This document shows, one piece after another, positions 11,429-22,164 of a stretch of 64,000 bases of DNA. The stretch is taken from assembly GCF_003576645.1 (NCBI RefSeq), contig NC_044922.1, forward strand, positions 18,378,697-18,442,696. Reading direction: 5' to 3'. This DNA is from Ipomoea triloba. Its lineage: Eukaryota; Streptophyta; Magnoliopsida; Solanales; Convolvulaceae. The position numbers and the translations under genes were made by a program. Position 1 is the first letter of the stretch, and the number at the start of each line of letters is the position of its first letter. The notes beneath the pieces are model-generated. The model was given only the letters and a program-made list of their open reading frames with translations, was not told the DNA's origin and searched no databases.

Positions 11429-11683
11429 CAATCATTATTGCATAGACCATGGTCCACACAGCTATGTGGACCAAAAATAAAAAGTACATTATTTTTGTAC
11501 TGAAGATACATTATTTTTGTACTGTAGGTACATTATTTTAGAGTACATTATTTTTGTACTGAAGGTACATTATTAAATAATGTACCTACAGTACAAAAAT
11601 AATGTATCTTCAGTACAAAAATAATGTACTTTTTATTTTTGGTCCACACAGCTGTGTGGACCATGGCCATGCAATAATTTGCC
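11429..11683. mobile_element. Mutator-like MITE with 9-bp target duplication and hairpin interior
   Basis: Perfect direct repeats ctacgaatg at 11420-11428 and 11684-11692 flank the element. The ends are inverted repeats around ttattgcat...ggtccacacagct. The interior is a near-perfect palindrome of 'tacattatttttgtactgaag' units, so a transcript would fold into a long hairpin. It sits in the upstream region of the F-box gene at 9780-11232. Confidence 0.85.
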
Positions 11684-11689
11684 CTACGA

Positions 11690-12370
11690 ATGGGAATAGA
11701 CCGAGGCGAACGAGCTTTAAAAAATTTAGCTTGGGCCTGTTATGAAAATCTAAGGTCTGGGCATAGGCCTAAGCTGTATGTAGACTTTTTGTTAGGTTCA
11801 AGCCTGAGCCTATAATTGGCTTAGCCATACTAATTAATATGTAGGCCATTAAAAAGGATTCAAAGTAAGTCTTGCTTTGAGCCTATTTAAAGCTTACATG
11901 TTAAGTCTTTTTAAAAACTTTAATAAGTATTTCTAAATAATTTAAGAAATATACCTAATACAAAACTAATACATAACTATATAAGTATATCACCACACTG
12001 AAAACATAATAGCATTAAGACATAACATAAAATAAAACAAGTCACGACTTCATGCTTGTTAACTTGTTTAGAAATTAAATACATTCAATTTTATTATTGT
12101 TTGTCATCTATATAATTTCATAAATAATTAACAATCAACTCACATAAATAAGTCACGACACATCATTAAATATTATAACAGTAACAACAATTAATAATCA
12201 ATTAAACAATAAAAATATTTATAGTAGGATTAACGACAATGTTTATAGTTGAATCAAAATTTATATTGAGTTTTGGAGATGGAGGGTTAGAGTTTGGTAA
12301 TTATATATACTTTGGGTTAATGGGTTATATTAGGTATATAATAGAATATATACTAAATATTTATATATAT
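11690..12370. repeat. Dispersed repeat R2, copy 1
   Basis: R2 is my name for a repeat that begins with 'gagctttaaaaaatttagc' and 'gggcctgttatgaaaatctaag' and continues as AT-rich text. A second copy at 24133-26260 has the same order but is interrupted near 24283. No coding capacity. Confidence 0.75.
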
Positions 12371-12374
12371 ATAT

Positions 12375-12640
12375 GAGAGTTCATGTGCGGCCTGCTTCTT
12401 ATATGCGGCTATTAAAACGCACCACACCATGTACTAAAATGCACCAGTTCAATTCATGTAATATAGATACTAAAATTATCATAACACCCTCCACTTAATA
12501 TACACGAACTGCAATTTCCTAAACACTAAGATTATATTACCACCGTTAGATTATTCCAATCGGACGACACAGATGCAGCCACACGATCGCATGGGAGCTC
12601 ACGGTCGCATTTGAGCTACTTTATATATATATATATAGTT
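12375..12640. mobile_element. Possible MITE between TA microsatellite tracts
   Basis: The left end (agttcatgtgcggcc) and the right end read in reverse (agctcaaatgcgacc) are imperfect inverted repeats flanked by TA repeats. The segment interrupts sequence that is continuous in the related copy near 26.1-26.3 kb. Class uncertain. Confidence 0.45.
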
Positions 12641-13765
12641 AGATCATATGAAATCACTTGTTTAGGTAAGATCGTGAGATCAGACCTTGTGCAACCATGT
12701 AATAATTTAATCGTCATTAAATTATTACCGTATGTTTGTTAAGTCACTATTATAAATCAATCAATTTACTACTACAAGTTCATTAACTTATTCTTGCAAG
12801 TTTATCAAATCACTACTGCATGTATACTGTACTGCCTCACTATTATATGAGTGTTATTTAAAATATTTGAATAAAACATTTTGAATGATATATTTTGTAT
12901 ACATTGAATTTATTATACAAAAATAAATAAAGAATAATGTGCCATTGAAATGTTTAGAGGATCTTCTTTGCATTATATTGTTCAAGCCATTGAAATGTGC
13001 CATTATACTTTGAACTTTAATTTGAAATTTCTAACATATATAATGTTAAGAATTAATTTACTTTTAACTAGAGTTATCGATGCACGCTAGAGGTGGATGA
13101 AGAAAAACCTCAACTCACCTTGTCAACAGATAATTTTTTAAAAAAGAAAATAAAATGAAAACTAAAAATTTAAAAATTAGAGCATAGCAAGCCATACCAC
13201 CACAAATATAATGTGAAACAAATGAAATAAGTATAAGCAACAACATAAATACACAATACACTTATCTATGCCCAAAATAGAATCAACCACAAAAAATTGA
13301 AAACAAATACCAACAAAGCAAGAGAATATCTTACTTTAGCCATAAGGTGTCACTGCTCACCAAGGTTGAATCTACATCAAAGGGCAGCGCTGAAAATGTT
13401 GTTTTGATATTGTTGTTGGTTGTTTGCGAGGGAGATAGAGGGAAATAAATGGCAAGGAAGAAATGGGTAGACAGTGAGGGGGGAGAGGTGCGGCAATGGA
13501 ATCGTGATTTAGCTAGGGTTTGTATTATTTACTATTTATTGCGTTCGCGATTAGGGCGGGTGAATTGGAGAATTAAAAAAATTCAAATAATAATGTCAGG
13601 CTAGCTCGCCCCTTAGCCGGGCTAGCCCATGTGCCTTACTTTTTGTCGGCTCTCGATTTTTCTAATCCACACCCTGCCGTATTATGCAACAGGGTAGGCC
13701 GGCCCAATAGGTTAGACTTATTTTTATAGTATTTCATTTAATCAAATCATTACTTGCATATTTGA
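12640..13765 (+). repeat. AT-rich flank plus R1, copy 2
   Basis: 12640-12920 matches 26380-26660. R1 proper runs from about 13074 to 13735 with the same left end (gttatcgatgcacgctagagg) and GC-rich right end (gccggcccaataggtta). This is part of a larger direct segmental duplication with 24.1-27.5 kb. Confidence 0.75.
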
Positions 13766-13779
13766 TGAGAATGTTAGGA

Positions 13780-14030
13780 TTTAGGGTTTGTATTATTTAC
13801 TATCTATTGCATCGGGATTAAGCTGGTGAATTAGAGAATTTACAAATTTTTAAAAAAAATAATAATGGCATAGCACGCCCCCTACATTATTATGTAACAG
13901 GGGCCCAATAGATTAGCTAGGCTTGTGTTTATAGTATTTCAATTAATCAAATCATTACCTGCATATTTAATGAGAATGCTTAAATTTTTTTAGAAAATAT
14001 TTACATTTCTTCATTTCTTTGAATATCAAT
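13780..14030 (+). repeat. R1, copy 3 (right part only)
   Basis: Starts at the 'gatttagggtttgtattatttactatc' segment of R1 and runs through a shortened GC-rich end into the AT-rich flank. It then passes into the conserved 3' flank of the F-box genes (14030-14290). Confidence 0.65.
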
Positions 14031-14292
14031 TAATTTATAAGAACTTGAAATCTTTAAGAAATAAGCTAATAATCCTCATAATTAATGTCACTAGGTTAAG
14101 AAACGAAGCCCATAACTTCTATTTTTTTAAAATTACACAAACACTTCATTAACTAGCAAAGTCTAAGTTCAGAACACAGAATACAAGACAAAAAGTTTTG
14201 GAGCGCACCACTCCGCATGCACTATCAAACATAACAACCAATTCCTTAGTTAAGACATGAGTAATTCGATTCGCATGTCATTATGCAGCAAA

Positions 14293-14879
14293 TTAATCAT
14301 CATCTACGACATTATAACCATCAAGGTTATACGTAAACATGTACTTCAAGAAGACAAGTTGTGCATTAGGAGATGCACGAGAGAAGCACGTCAACTCCCT
14401 TAGGATATCCATCCCCATTAAGGCATATATTATACTCCATGTATGGTGAATAACAACTCTCTCCAATGCAGGGCATTTAGAGAAAACTGACTTTACAAAA
14501 AGAACTTTAAGCCTAGATCCATTAAACCCGTCAATCTTCATTGTTCTAAGCATTTTCATATATCCTGATTAATAAAGTAATGGTTTCGATCCTCCAAATG
14601 ATTGAAAGTATCTTCTTCATATTGGGCCCATGCCTACAACTCAACAAGAAACGAAAAACACCATGAGCGAACTCGAAAGAAACACCATGATTGCTAAAAA
14701 TAAACTCGGTGTACCATTGCTGCCCCAATACCCAATTCACATAGGTTGGGAGATTTTTGAAGCAATGTCATAGCAGTGGCGATCTGCTGCTCACAACAAA
14801 AACTCAAATCATGCAATTCCATTACTTGCAGATTTATTGCAGTCTTAGAATTAAGCACGACTGCTGCTACATCTCCACG
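14293..14879 (-). pseudogene. F-box/FBD fragment, exons 2 and 3 only, subfamily A
   Basis: Exon 3 is 14293-14633 and exon 2 14715-14879 (165 bp, undamaged). Exon 3 has two extra bases near 14562 ('catatatcctg' where relatives have 'catatcctg'), which shift the frame ahead of the FBD. Exon 1 with the F-box is absent: just past the exon 2 acceptor, at about 14882, the sequence is R1 (aaatatataaaagttaat). The conserved 3' flank is present downstream. It cannot make an SCF adaptor. Confidence 0.85.
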
Positions 14880-14881
14880 CT

Positions 14882-15545
14882 ACAAATAAATATATAAAAG
14901 TTAATAACAAACACCAACAAAGTAAGAGAATCTCGTACTTTTTGCATAAGGTGTGACTGCTCATCAAAACCGAATCTACGTCAAACGACGGCGTTGGCAA
15001 AGTTGTTTCGGTGTTTTTGTTGGTTGTTTGTGAGGGTGAGGGAAATGGCAAGGTAGAAATGGATCGATGGTGAAAGGGGGAGAGAGGTGAGGCTATGGAA
15101 TTGGGATTAAGGGTTTGTATTATTTATTATCTATTGCATCAGAGATTAAGGCTGGTGAATTAGAGAATTTACAATCTTTTTTTTTTCTAAATAATAATGG
15201 CAGGCTAGCTCGCATCTTAGAAGTGCTAGTTCATGTGGCTTACTTTTTGGCGGATCTCAAAATTCCAAATCTACACCTACCTTATTATGTAGCAGGGTAG
15301 GTCACCCCAATAGTTTAGGCTTGTTTTGATAGTATTTCGGTCATTTAATTAAATCATTACTTGCATATTTGATGAGAATAATACTGGTATTATTTTTAAA
15401 AAAAAATATTTGCAACCTTTCATTTCTTTGAATATTATTTAATTTATTAAAAACTTGAAATCTTTATATGTAATCTTCATTTCAATTCTATGGATGACTT
15501 ATTTGGGAAACTCTTAGGGGTATTTGACAATTAGTTGTTTACTCA
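14882..15545 (+). repeat. R1, copy 4 (left end missing)
   Basis: Begins inside R1 at 'aaatatataaaagttaataacaaacacc', directly joined to an F-box intron remnant, and runs through the GC-rich end to the AT-rich flank. The flank ends in 'caattagttgtttactcatagcc', as in copy 1 at 8205-8235. Confidence 0.7.
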
Positions 15546-15569
15546 TAGCCAATTATGTTTGTTGTTAGT

Positions 15570-16280
15570 TTGTGCATTATGAGATGCACAAGGGAACCAC
15601 GCCACCTACTTTACGATCTTGATACCCATTAAGACATCCGTTATACTATATGGGTGAATAACAACTCTCTCCAATGCAGGACATTTGGAGAAGACCAACT
15701 TTATAAAAAGAATTTGAAGTCTACTAGATCCATTAAACCATTCAATCTTCATTGTACTGTTCTAAGCATCTTCATATCTTGAGTAACAAAGTAGCGGTCT
15801 TCTCCGCTCTCTACAACTCAACAAGAAATGAAAAACACCATGAGAGAACTCAAAAGAAACAAAGGAAAAAAATAATAATAATAAAGAATCATGATTGGTA
15901 AAAATAAACTCAACTGTGGCTGCCCCGACCCAATATCCAATTCACAGAAAATTATTGTGTGGACTGCGGTCCAAAATGACATCGTTGAATTTTATGAGTT
16001 AGAATAATGTACATTATGTGTTTGAATAATGAAACTTTTGGATAATATATAATCTACATTATGTGTTAGAATAATGTACATTATGAGTTAGAATAATGAA
16101 ATTTATGGTAAGATAATGTACATTACGCGATAGAATAATGTACTTTATATGTTAAAATAATATACATTATGAATTGTAAAAATGTATATTGGATCGTGCC
16201 ACACAGCTGTGTGGACCAAAGTCCACACAATAACTATTGCCAATTCACATAGGTTGGGAGATTTTTTAAGCAATTTCATA
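15570..16280 (-). pseudogene. F-box/FBD fragment interrupted by a MITE
   Basis: Exon 3 remnants lie at 15570-15815 (FBD text with several small indels, for example extra bases near 15723 and 15757; the C-terminal end is lost). Part of exon 2 lies at 15920-15946 and resumes at 16241-16280 beyond the inserted MITE. No F-box exon is present. The 5' junction with R1 flank is the same as that of the fragment at 8240, so both descend from one composite unit. Confidence 0.75.
15947..16240. mobile_element. Mutator-like MITE inside F-box exon 2 remnant
   Basis: 9-bp direct repeats caattcaca lie at 15938-15946 and 16241-16249. The ends are inverted (ttattgtgtggac and gtccacacaataa). The interior repeats 'gaataatgtacattatg'-type units. 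It is related to the element at 11429-11683. Read across, the duplicated target restores the normal exon 2 sequence. Confidence 0.85.
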
Positions 16281-16319
16281 AAGAGCTAATGATATATATT
16301 TTTTTATACATTGATTTTA

Positions 16320-17232
16320 CTATTCAAAAATAAATAAATTAAAGAATAATGTGTTATTGAAATGTTTGGAGGATCTTCTTTACATTGCTCAAGCTACTAG
16401 TTCGTTTTAATTTGAAATTTCTCTCATATATATGGTTAAGACTTAAAATACTTTTAATTAGAGTTGTCAATGCAGGGCTAATGTAGTCGAAGAAAAACCT
16501 CAGCGCACGCACCTTGCTTGCTGATATTTTTATAAAAATAAAAATAAAATGAACAAAAAATTTAACAATTAGAGCATAGCAAGCCACCCCAACAAAAATA
16601 TACTGTGAAACAAATGAAATAAGTATAACCAACAACATCAATACATAATAATACACTTATATATGCCAAAAATTGAATCAATCACAAGAAATTGGAAATA
16701 AATATATAAAAGTTAATATAAACACCAACAAAGTAATAGAATCTCCTACTTTTGTCATTAGGTGTCACCGCTCATCAAAGCTGAAGCTACGTCAAACAAC
16801 AGCGTTGGCAAAGCTATTTCGGTTTTATTGTTGGTTGTTTGTGGGAATGAGGAAAATGGCAAAGAAGAAATGGCCGGATAGATGGTGAGAGGAGAAGACG
16901 TGAGGCTATGGAATTGGGATTTAGGGTTTATATTATTTTCTATCTATTGCATCCAGGATTATGGCTGGTGAATTAGAGAATTTGCAATTTTTTTTAAAGT
17001 AATAATGGCAGGCTAGCTCGCAACCCTACAATATTATATATGTAGCAGGGTAAGCCGGCCCAATAGGTTAGCTAGGCTTGTTTTTATAGTATTTCATTTA
17101 ATCAAATCATTACTTGCATATTTGATGAAAATGCTTTTATTTTTTTTTTTAAAAAAATTGCATCCCTTCATTTCTTTGAATATTATTTAATTTATAAGAA
17201 CTTGAAATCTTTATATATAATCTTCATTTCAA
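16320..17232 (+). repeat. R1, copy 5
   Basis: Full-length R1 with its flanks: left end at about 16465 (gttgtcaatgcagggctaatg), GC-rich right end at about 17010-17075, then the AT-rich flank that ends where a SINE begins. Confidence 0.75.
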
Positions 17233-17234
17233 GT

Positions 17235-17420
17235 GGGGTAGCTCAAGTGGCAAGTGAGCTCTCTTTGTGGGGAGGAATTTCGGGAGAACCCGGGTTCGAT
17301 TCCCACAAGTGACGATTCCCCCTGGGCCAGCTCCTGTGCCTCTCGGAGCGAATGTGGGTGGACCCCGGACCGTTACACGGACGGAGAGAAAGACCCTTGT
17401 AAATTTACCAAAAAAAATTG
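17235..17420 (+). mobile_element. tRNA-derived SINE-like element
   Basis: Starts 'ggggtagctcaagtggcaag', a plausible RNA polymerase III A box, followed about 50 bp later by a B box match (gggttcgattccc, about 17290). A GC-rich body and an A-rich tail (accaaaaaaaattg) follow. The spacing fits a tRNA-derived SINE. It is not a tRNA gene, because no acceptor stem closes. A related head fragment occurs at about 61878-61955. Confidence 0.75.
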
Positions 17421-18250
17421 AACCGTGACCCACACAGCTGTGTGGACCACGGTCCACAGAATAATTATTGCCAATTTACATAGGTTGGAGATTTTTGAAG
17501 CAATTTCATAGTAGTGCGCAATCTTCTTCAATCATAGCCAATTTAAATATGTAATATATATTTTTGAATGATTTAATTACAATTAAAATTTAAAATGATT
17601 AAAATAAATAGAACAACATTGGAAATTAATTTAAATGTTTGTAATTATCATTTTAATGTAGGTATGTTTATTTTATTTAATTTTCATTAAAATTATAAAT
17701 TTAAAATTAAAATAAATAAATAATTAATTAAAATATAGTATAGCAAAATAGTGGGTCCATAAAAAATTGAAAAAAAAAAAACCTAATGGAGGGAAATTTT
17801 TTTGTGATTGAGTGAGATAGTATGTGATGAGGTGGATATTGGTGCCCATAAAAAAAATGATGAAAAAAATCTCAATTATTAAGGTTGCTCACATATAAGC
17901 ATAGAAATTTTCCTTGATGAGAGCAGGGCTAGACAAGACAATAGAGCTACTGAGCATACCATAATAGTTATACCATGAACTGGGGTTCATATTGCATTGT
18001 GAACCCTGATACGAAAATTCTATACCTTCGGTTAACGCATTCTGTACGTACAGTTAACTTATAATTGTTAACATATAATATGATAACTACAGGTACAAAA
18101 ACTGTCAACTACAAGTACAAAATGTGTCAACTACAAATACAGAATCTGAAAGTTATTTTTAGACCAAGGTCTACAATAATGCAAGGTTGACCCTAGTCCG
18201 GCCATGGTGTAATTTGTCAGCATACCACAAAGTCACAAGTTACTTTATAC
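17421..18250. repeat. MITE right end, F-box exon 2 remnant, AT-rich spacer and a further MITE
   Basis: 17430-17460 is a Mutator-like MITE end (cacagctgtgtggaccacggtcc). 17462-17520 is an F-box exon 2 remnant (caatttacataggttgg...). This repeats the arrangement at 16205-16280, so it was copied after the MITE inserted. 17520-17930 is AT-rich with no gene. 17940-18215 looks like another MITE ('ataccatgaactgggg', 'agaccaaggtctac'). Confidence 0.6.
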
Positions 18251-18503
18251 TCCATAGGAAATAAGCTAAGGATCCTCATAATTAATGTCGAACAGGTTAA
18301 AAAAAGGGAGCTCATAACCTTTTTCTTTTTTTTTTTTTTGAAATTACACAAAAACTTCATTAACTAGCAACATCAAAGTTCAGAACACAGAGAATACAAG
18401 ATTAAGGGTTTTGGAGGCACACTCAGCATGTACGATCAAGCATAATGACCAATTCCCTAGTTAAGGCATGAGTAACTCAATTCGCTTGGTAGTATGCAGC
18501 AAA

Positions 18504-18847
18504 TTAGATGTCATCTACGATATTATAACCAACAAAGTTATACGTAGAATTGTGCTCCAAGAATGCAAGTTGTGTATTTGGAGATGCACGAGAGACGCAC
18601 GTCAACTCCCTTAGGATATTCATCCCATTAAAGCATATGTTATACTCCATGCAGGATGAATAACAACTCTCTCCAATGCAAGGCATTTGGAGAAAACCGA
18701 CTTTACAAAAAGAACTTCAAGCCTAGATTCACTAAACCCTTCAATCTTCACTGTTCTAAGCATCTCCACATCCTGATTAATAAAGTACTGGTAATGGTCT
18801 GGATCCACCAAATGCTTCAAAGTATCTTCTTCATATTGGCTCCATGC
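18504..18847 (-). pseudogene. F-box/FBD fragment, exon 3 only
   Basis: Encodes the FBD text (LRTVKIEGF, SRLEVLFVKSVFSKC). A one-base deletion near 18628 ('catcccatta' against 'catccccatta' in relatives) shifts the frame. The copy ends at the exon 3 acceptor position, where it runs directly into R1-like sequence (gagcaaagcaagccacgcc). The conserved 3' flank lies at 18250-18500. Confidence 0.8.
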
Positions 18848-18849
18848 AT

Positions 18850-19500
18850 TTTGAGCAAAGCAAGCCACGCCAACACAAAAATATAATGTAAAACAAATGA
18901 AATAAGTATAACCAACAACATTTTTTTTTGAAAACATAACAACATCAATACATAATAATACACTTCTATATGCCAAAAATTGAATCAACCACTAGAATAT
19001 AAAAACAAATATATAAAAGTTAATAAAAAATACCAACAAATTAAAGTAAAAGAATCTCGTACTTTTTCCATGTGGTGACACTGCTCATTAAAGTCGAAAC
19101 TACGTCAAATGACAGCGTTGGCAAAGTTGTTCCGGTGTTATTGTTGGCTGTTTGCGAGGGTGAAGGAAATGGCAAGGAAAAAATGGATAGGTAGTGAGAG
19201 GGGGAGAAGTGAGGCTATGGAATTGGGATTTAGGGTTTGTATTATTTACTATCTATTGCATCGGGATTAAGGCTGGTGAATTAGAGAATTTACAATTTTT
19301 TTTTTAAATAATAATGCAGGCTAGCATGCACCCTACATTATTATGTTGCAGGGGCCTAATAGATCGATTAGCTAGGCTTTTGTTTATAGTATTTCAATTA
19401 ATCAAATCATTAGTTGCATATTTGATGAGAATGCTTTTATTTTTTAATAAAATATTTGCATCTCTTCATTTCTTTGAATATTATTTAATTTATAAGAACT
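18850..19500 (+). repeat. R1, copy 6 (left end missing)
   Basis: Starts within R1 at 'gagcaaagcaagcc' and keeps the leader-like middle (19060-19210) and a shortened GC-rich end (19310-19370). It then merges into the F-box 3' flank (19490-19600), which contains a long T run. Confidence 0.7.
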
Positions 19501-19704
19501 TGAAATCTTTAGGAAATAAGCTAATAATCCTCATAATTGATGTCAATAGGTTAAGAAAGGAAGCTCATAACCTCCTCTTTCTTCTTCTTCTTTTTTTTTT
19601 TTTTTTTTTTTTTTGAAATTACACAAACACTTCATTAACTAGCAAGATCTAAGAGTAAATACCAGTGGAGGTCCTCCGACTTTGATGGCACCGCCACTTT
19701 TAGT

Positions 19705-21755
19705 CTTCAACTTTTAAATTAACCATTTCAACCATTTTTAGTCCTCTGACTTTGATGGCACTGCCACTTTTAGTCCTCAACTTTTAAATCAACCACTTTT
19801 AGTCCTCTTACTTTTTGTTTCTAGCCACCTATGGTCCTTCCTTTACAATTGGACATCTAATGTCATTTTTTCAAGGGCAATTCAGTCATTTGGTCCAAAA
19901 TTTAGTGTTAACAAAGGAAAGTGGAGAATAGGGTTTCTTCAATTATTCTGATGATGAAACAGAGAATACAAGACAAAGAGTTTTGGAGCGCGCAACTCCG
20001 CATGCACTATCAAACATAATAATCAATTCCCTAGTTAAGACATGAGTAACTCAATTCGCATTTCATTAAGAGCAAATTAGTAGTCATCTTCGACATTACA
20101 ACCAACAAGGTTATACGTAACCATGTACTTCAAGAAGACAAGTTGTGCATTAGGAGATGCACGAGGGAAAGGCATCAACTCCCTAAGGATATCCATCCTC
20201 ATTAAGGCATGTGATATAATACTCCCTGCAGGATGAATAACAACTCTCTCCAATGCAGGGCATTTGGATAAGACCGACTTTACAAAAAGAACTTGAAGCT
20301 TAGATCCAGTAAACCCTTCAATCTTCACTGTTCTAAGCATCTTCATATCTTGATTAATAAAGTAATGGTCTCGATCCTCCAAATGATTGAAAGTATCTTC
20401 TTCATATTGGGCCCATGCCTACAACTCAACAAGAAACGAAAAACACCATGAGCGAACTCGAAAGAAACACCATGATTGCTAAAAATAAACTCGACGTACC
20501 ATTGCTGCCCCAATACCCAATTCACATAGGTTGGGAGATTTTTGAAGCAATGTCATAGCAGCGGCGATCTGCTGCTCACAACTAAAACTCAAATCATGCA
20601 GTTCAATTACTTGCAGATTTATTGCAGTCGAAGAATTAAGCACGGCTGCTGCAACATCACCACGCTACAAAAAGAGTAACAATAGATCAAAGAAAACAAT
20701 TCAAATTAATTAGCCCATCCACACAAGAACTTTAACATTAAATCCTTCCATCCATTTAATTTTTAGCAATGCAAGTAATAAAGCTAGATGGATTCTATTC
20801 TTACCATCAAGGAACCGCCAGACAAGCAAAGACTCTTAATTCTCTTCAATTGAAGTGCAAACCATCTCGGTTCAAACCCAGAATAAGCACTAATGTGAGA
20901 CAAGCTTTCAAGTTTGGGAGCAATGATCTCAAATTTATCCATCCCCTCACAACCTCCAAGGAAAGCCAGCTTCTCAAGATTAGGAATAGTGGCGGAAACT
21001 CCATTAAGCTCAACGGTATTGAGAACTAATGAAGTTACTCCGGGGAATATACAGCGAGCATTTGCTGGAAAATCTACGATGAGACAACAGAGTCTCAGCT
21101 GCTTAATTGTGGGGCACGAGAATATACAAGCTGGCAGCTTAAGCGTACTTCCAAGAAAAAGCAAGGTGAGTTCTTCAATACCATTTCTTGATAGAAAATG
21201 ACACCCCCACTCTATATCAGACTGCTGTAGCTTTGGCTCTAAGTAGATTTTTAAAGTAAATTTCTTGACTGGTCCACGACGGAGCAAGAGAATATTATAT
21301 ATTATGTTCAGAGCACTTGTGGAGTTTTCAGCTATGTAATTTTGGATGCTTCGAAAGAAGGCCTTATCAAACACAAGCCGCCCATGCTGCAACCAAACAT
21401 TCTTCCAGAGGGTTGAGAGAATGGCCATTCTGGCAGCATCTCGGGTGGGCAAACACTCCAAAATTCTGTGTTTTAGCTCGGTTGGCAGTTCACTTATCAA
21501 ATTCCTTGTTTCATGTTGTGTGGTTTCCAATCGAGGACTAGTAGCCATTAAATTAAATTGGGAGTAATGATGAGGAAGTACATTTAATTTGTTTGGGGTC
21601 GTTCAAAATCAGATCAAAGTTTAAACCATTCCATTCTTCAACCTGCAAGAAAAGGAAATTTGGAAGAAGAAAGAGATTAGCAGTATGAACTCAAATCATA
21701 TTGAAATATATTATATAACCTCAAACTTTTCTCTTAAAATTTTTTAAAACTTTTG

Positions 21756-21791
<36 letters not shown>
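19705..21791. repeat. 2.1-kb duplication, copy 1
   Basis: Matches 21793-23921 base for base wherever I compared (offset 2088), including introns, spacer and a closing run of 31 T. The only difference seen is a 42-bp insertion in the second copy. Copy 1 ends at the N at 21792. See findings: this looks like two contig ends that overlap but were not merged. Confidence 0.9.
20077..21548 (-). CDS. F-box/LRR/FBD protein, subfamily A, intact
   Basis: Exon 1 20805-21548 (248 codons), exon 2 20500-20664 (55) and exon 3 20077-20418 (114 with stop); GT-AG introns, all phase 0; 416 residues. F-box at about residues 16-60 (LPTELKHRILECLPTRDAARM, LSTLWKNVWLQHGRLVF). LRR-like strands are GIEELTLLFLG and TIKQLRLCCLIV. 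The FBD has LRTVKIEGFTGSKLQVLF and CPALERVVIHP. Expected role: substrate receptor of an SCF ubiquitin ligase; the substrate is unknown. The start is the first ATG after a leader with a likely intron acceptor (cttttcttgcag) about 95 bp upstream. It is identical to 22165-23678 except that it lacks 14 residues repeated there. Confidence 0.88.
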
Positions 21792-21792
21792 N
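21792..21792. other. Single assembly N at a poly-T boundary
   Basis: One N between a 31-T run (21761-21791) and sequence that restarts at the position equivalent to 19705. It marks a join between two contigs. Confidence 0.9.
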
Positions 21793-22164
21793 CTTCAACT
21801 TTTAAATTAACCATTTCAACCATTTTTAGTCCTCTGACTTTGATGGCACTGCCACTTTTAGTCCTCAACTTTTAAATCAACCACTTTTAGTCCTCTTACT
21901 TTTTGTTTCTAGCCACCTATGGTCCTTCCTTTACAATTGGACATCTAATGTCATTTTTTCAAGGGCAATTCAGTCATTTGGTCCAAAATTTAGTGTTAAC
22001 AAAGGAAAGTGGAGAATAGGGTTTCTTCAATTATTCTGATGATGAAACAGAGAATACAAGACAAAGAGTTTTGGAGCGCGCAACTCCGCATGCACTATCA
22101 AACATAATAATCAATTCCCTAGTTAAGACATGAGTAACTCAATTCGCATTTCATTAAGAGCAAA

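Noticed and set aside
17235..17420. tRNA gene on the plus strand
   Set aside because: A-box and B-box matches are present, but no acceptor stem or anticodon arm closes, and an A-rich tail and relatives elsewhere point to a SINE.
20769..21567. Several plus-strand frames opposite the F-box exon
   Set aside because: They are antisense to a well supported spliced gene and recur in every paralogue only because the exon does.
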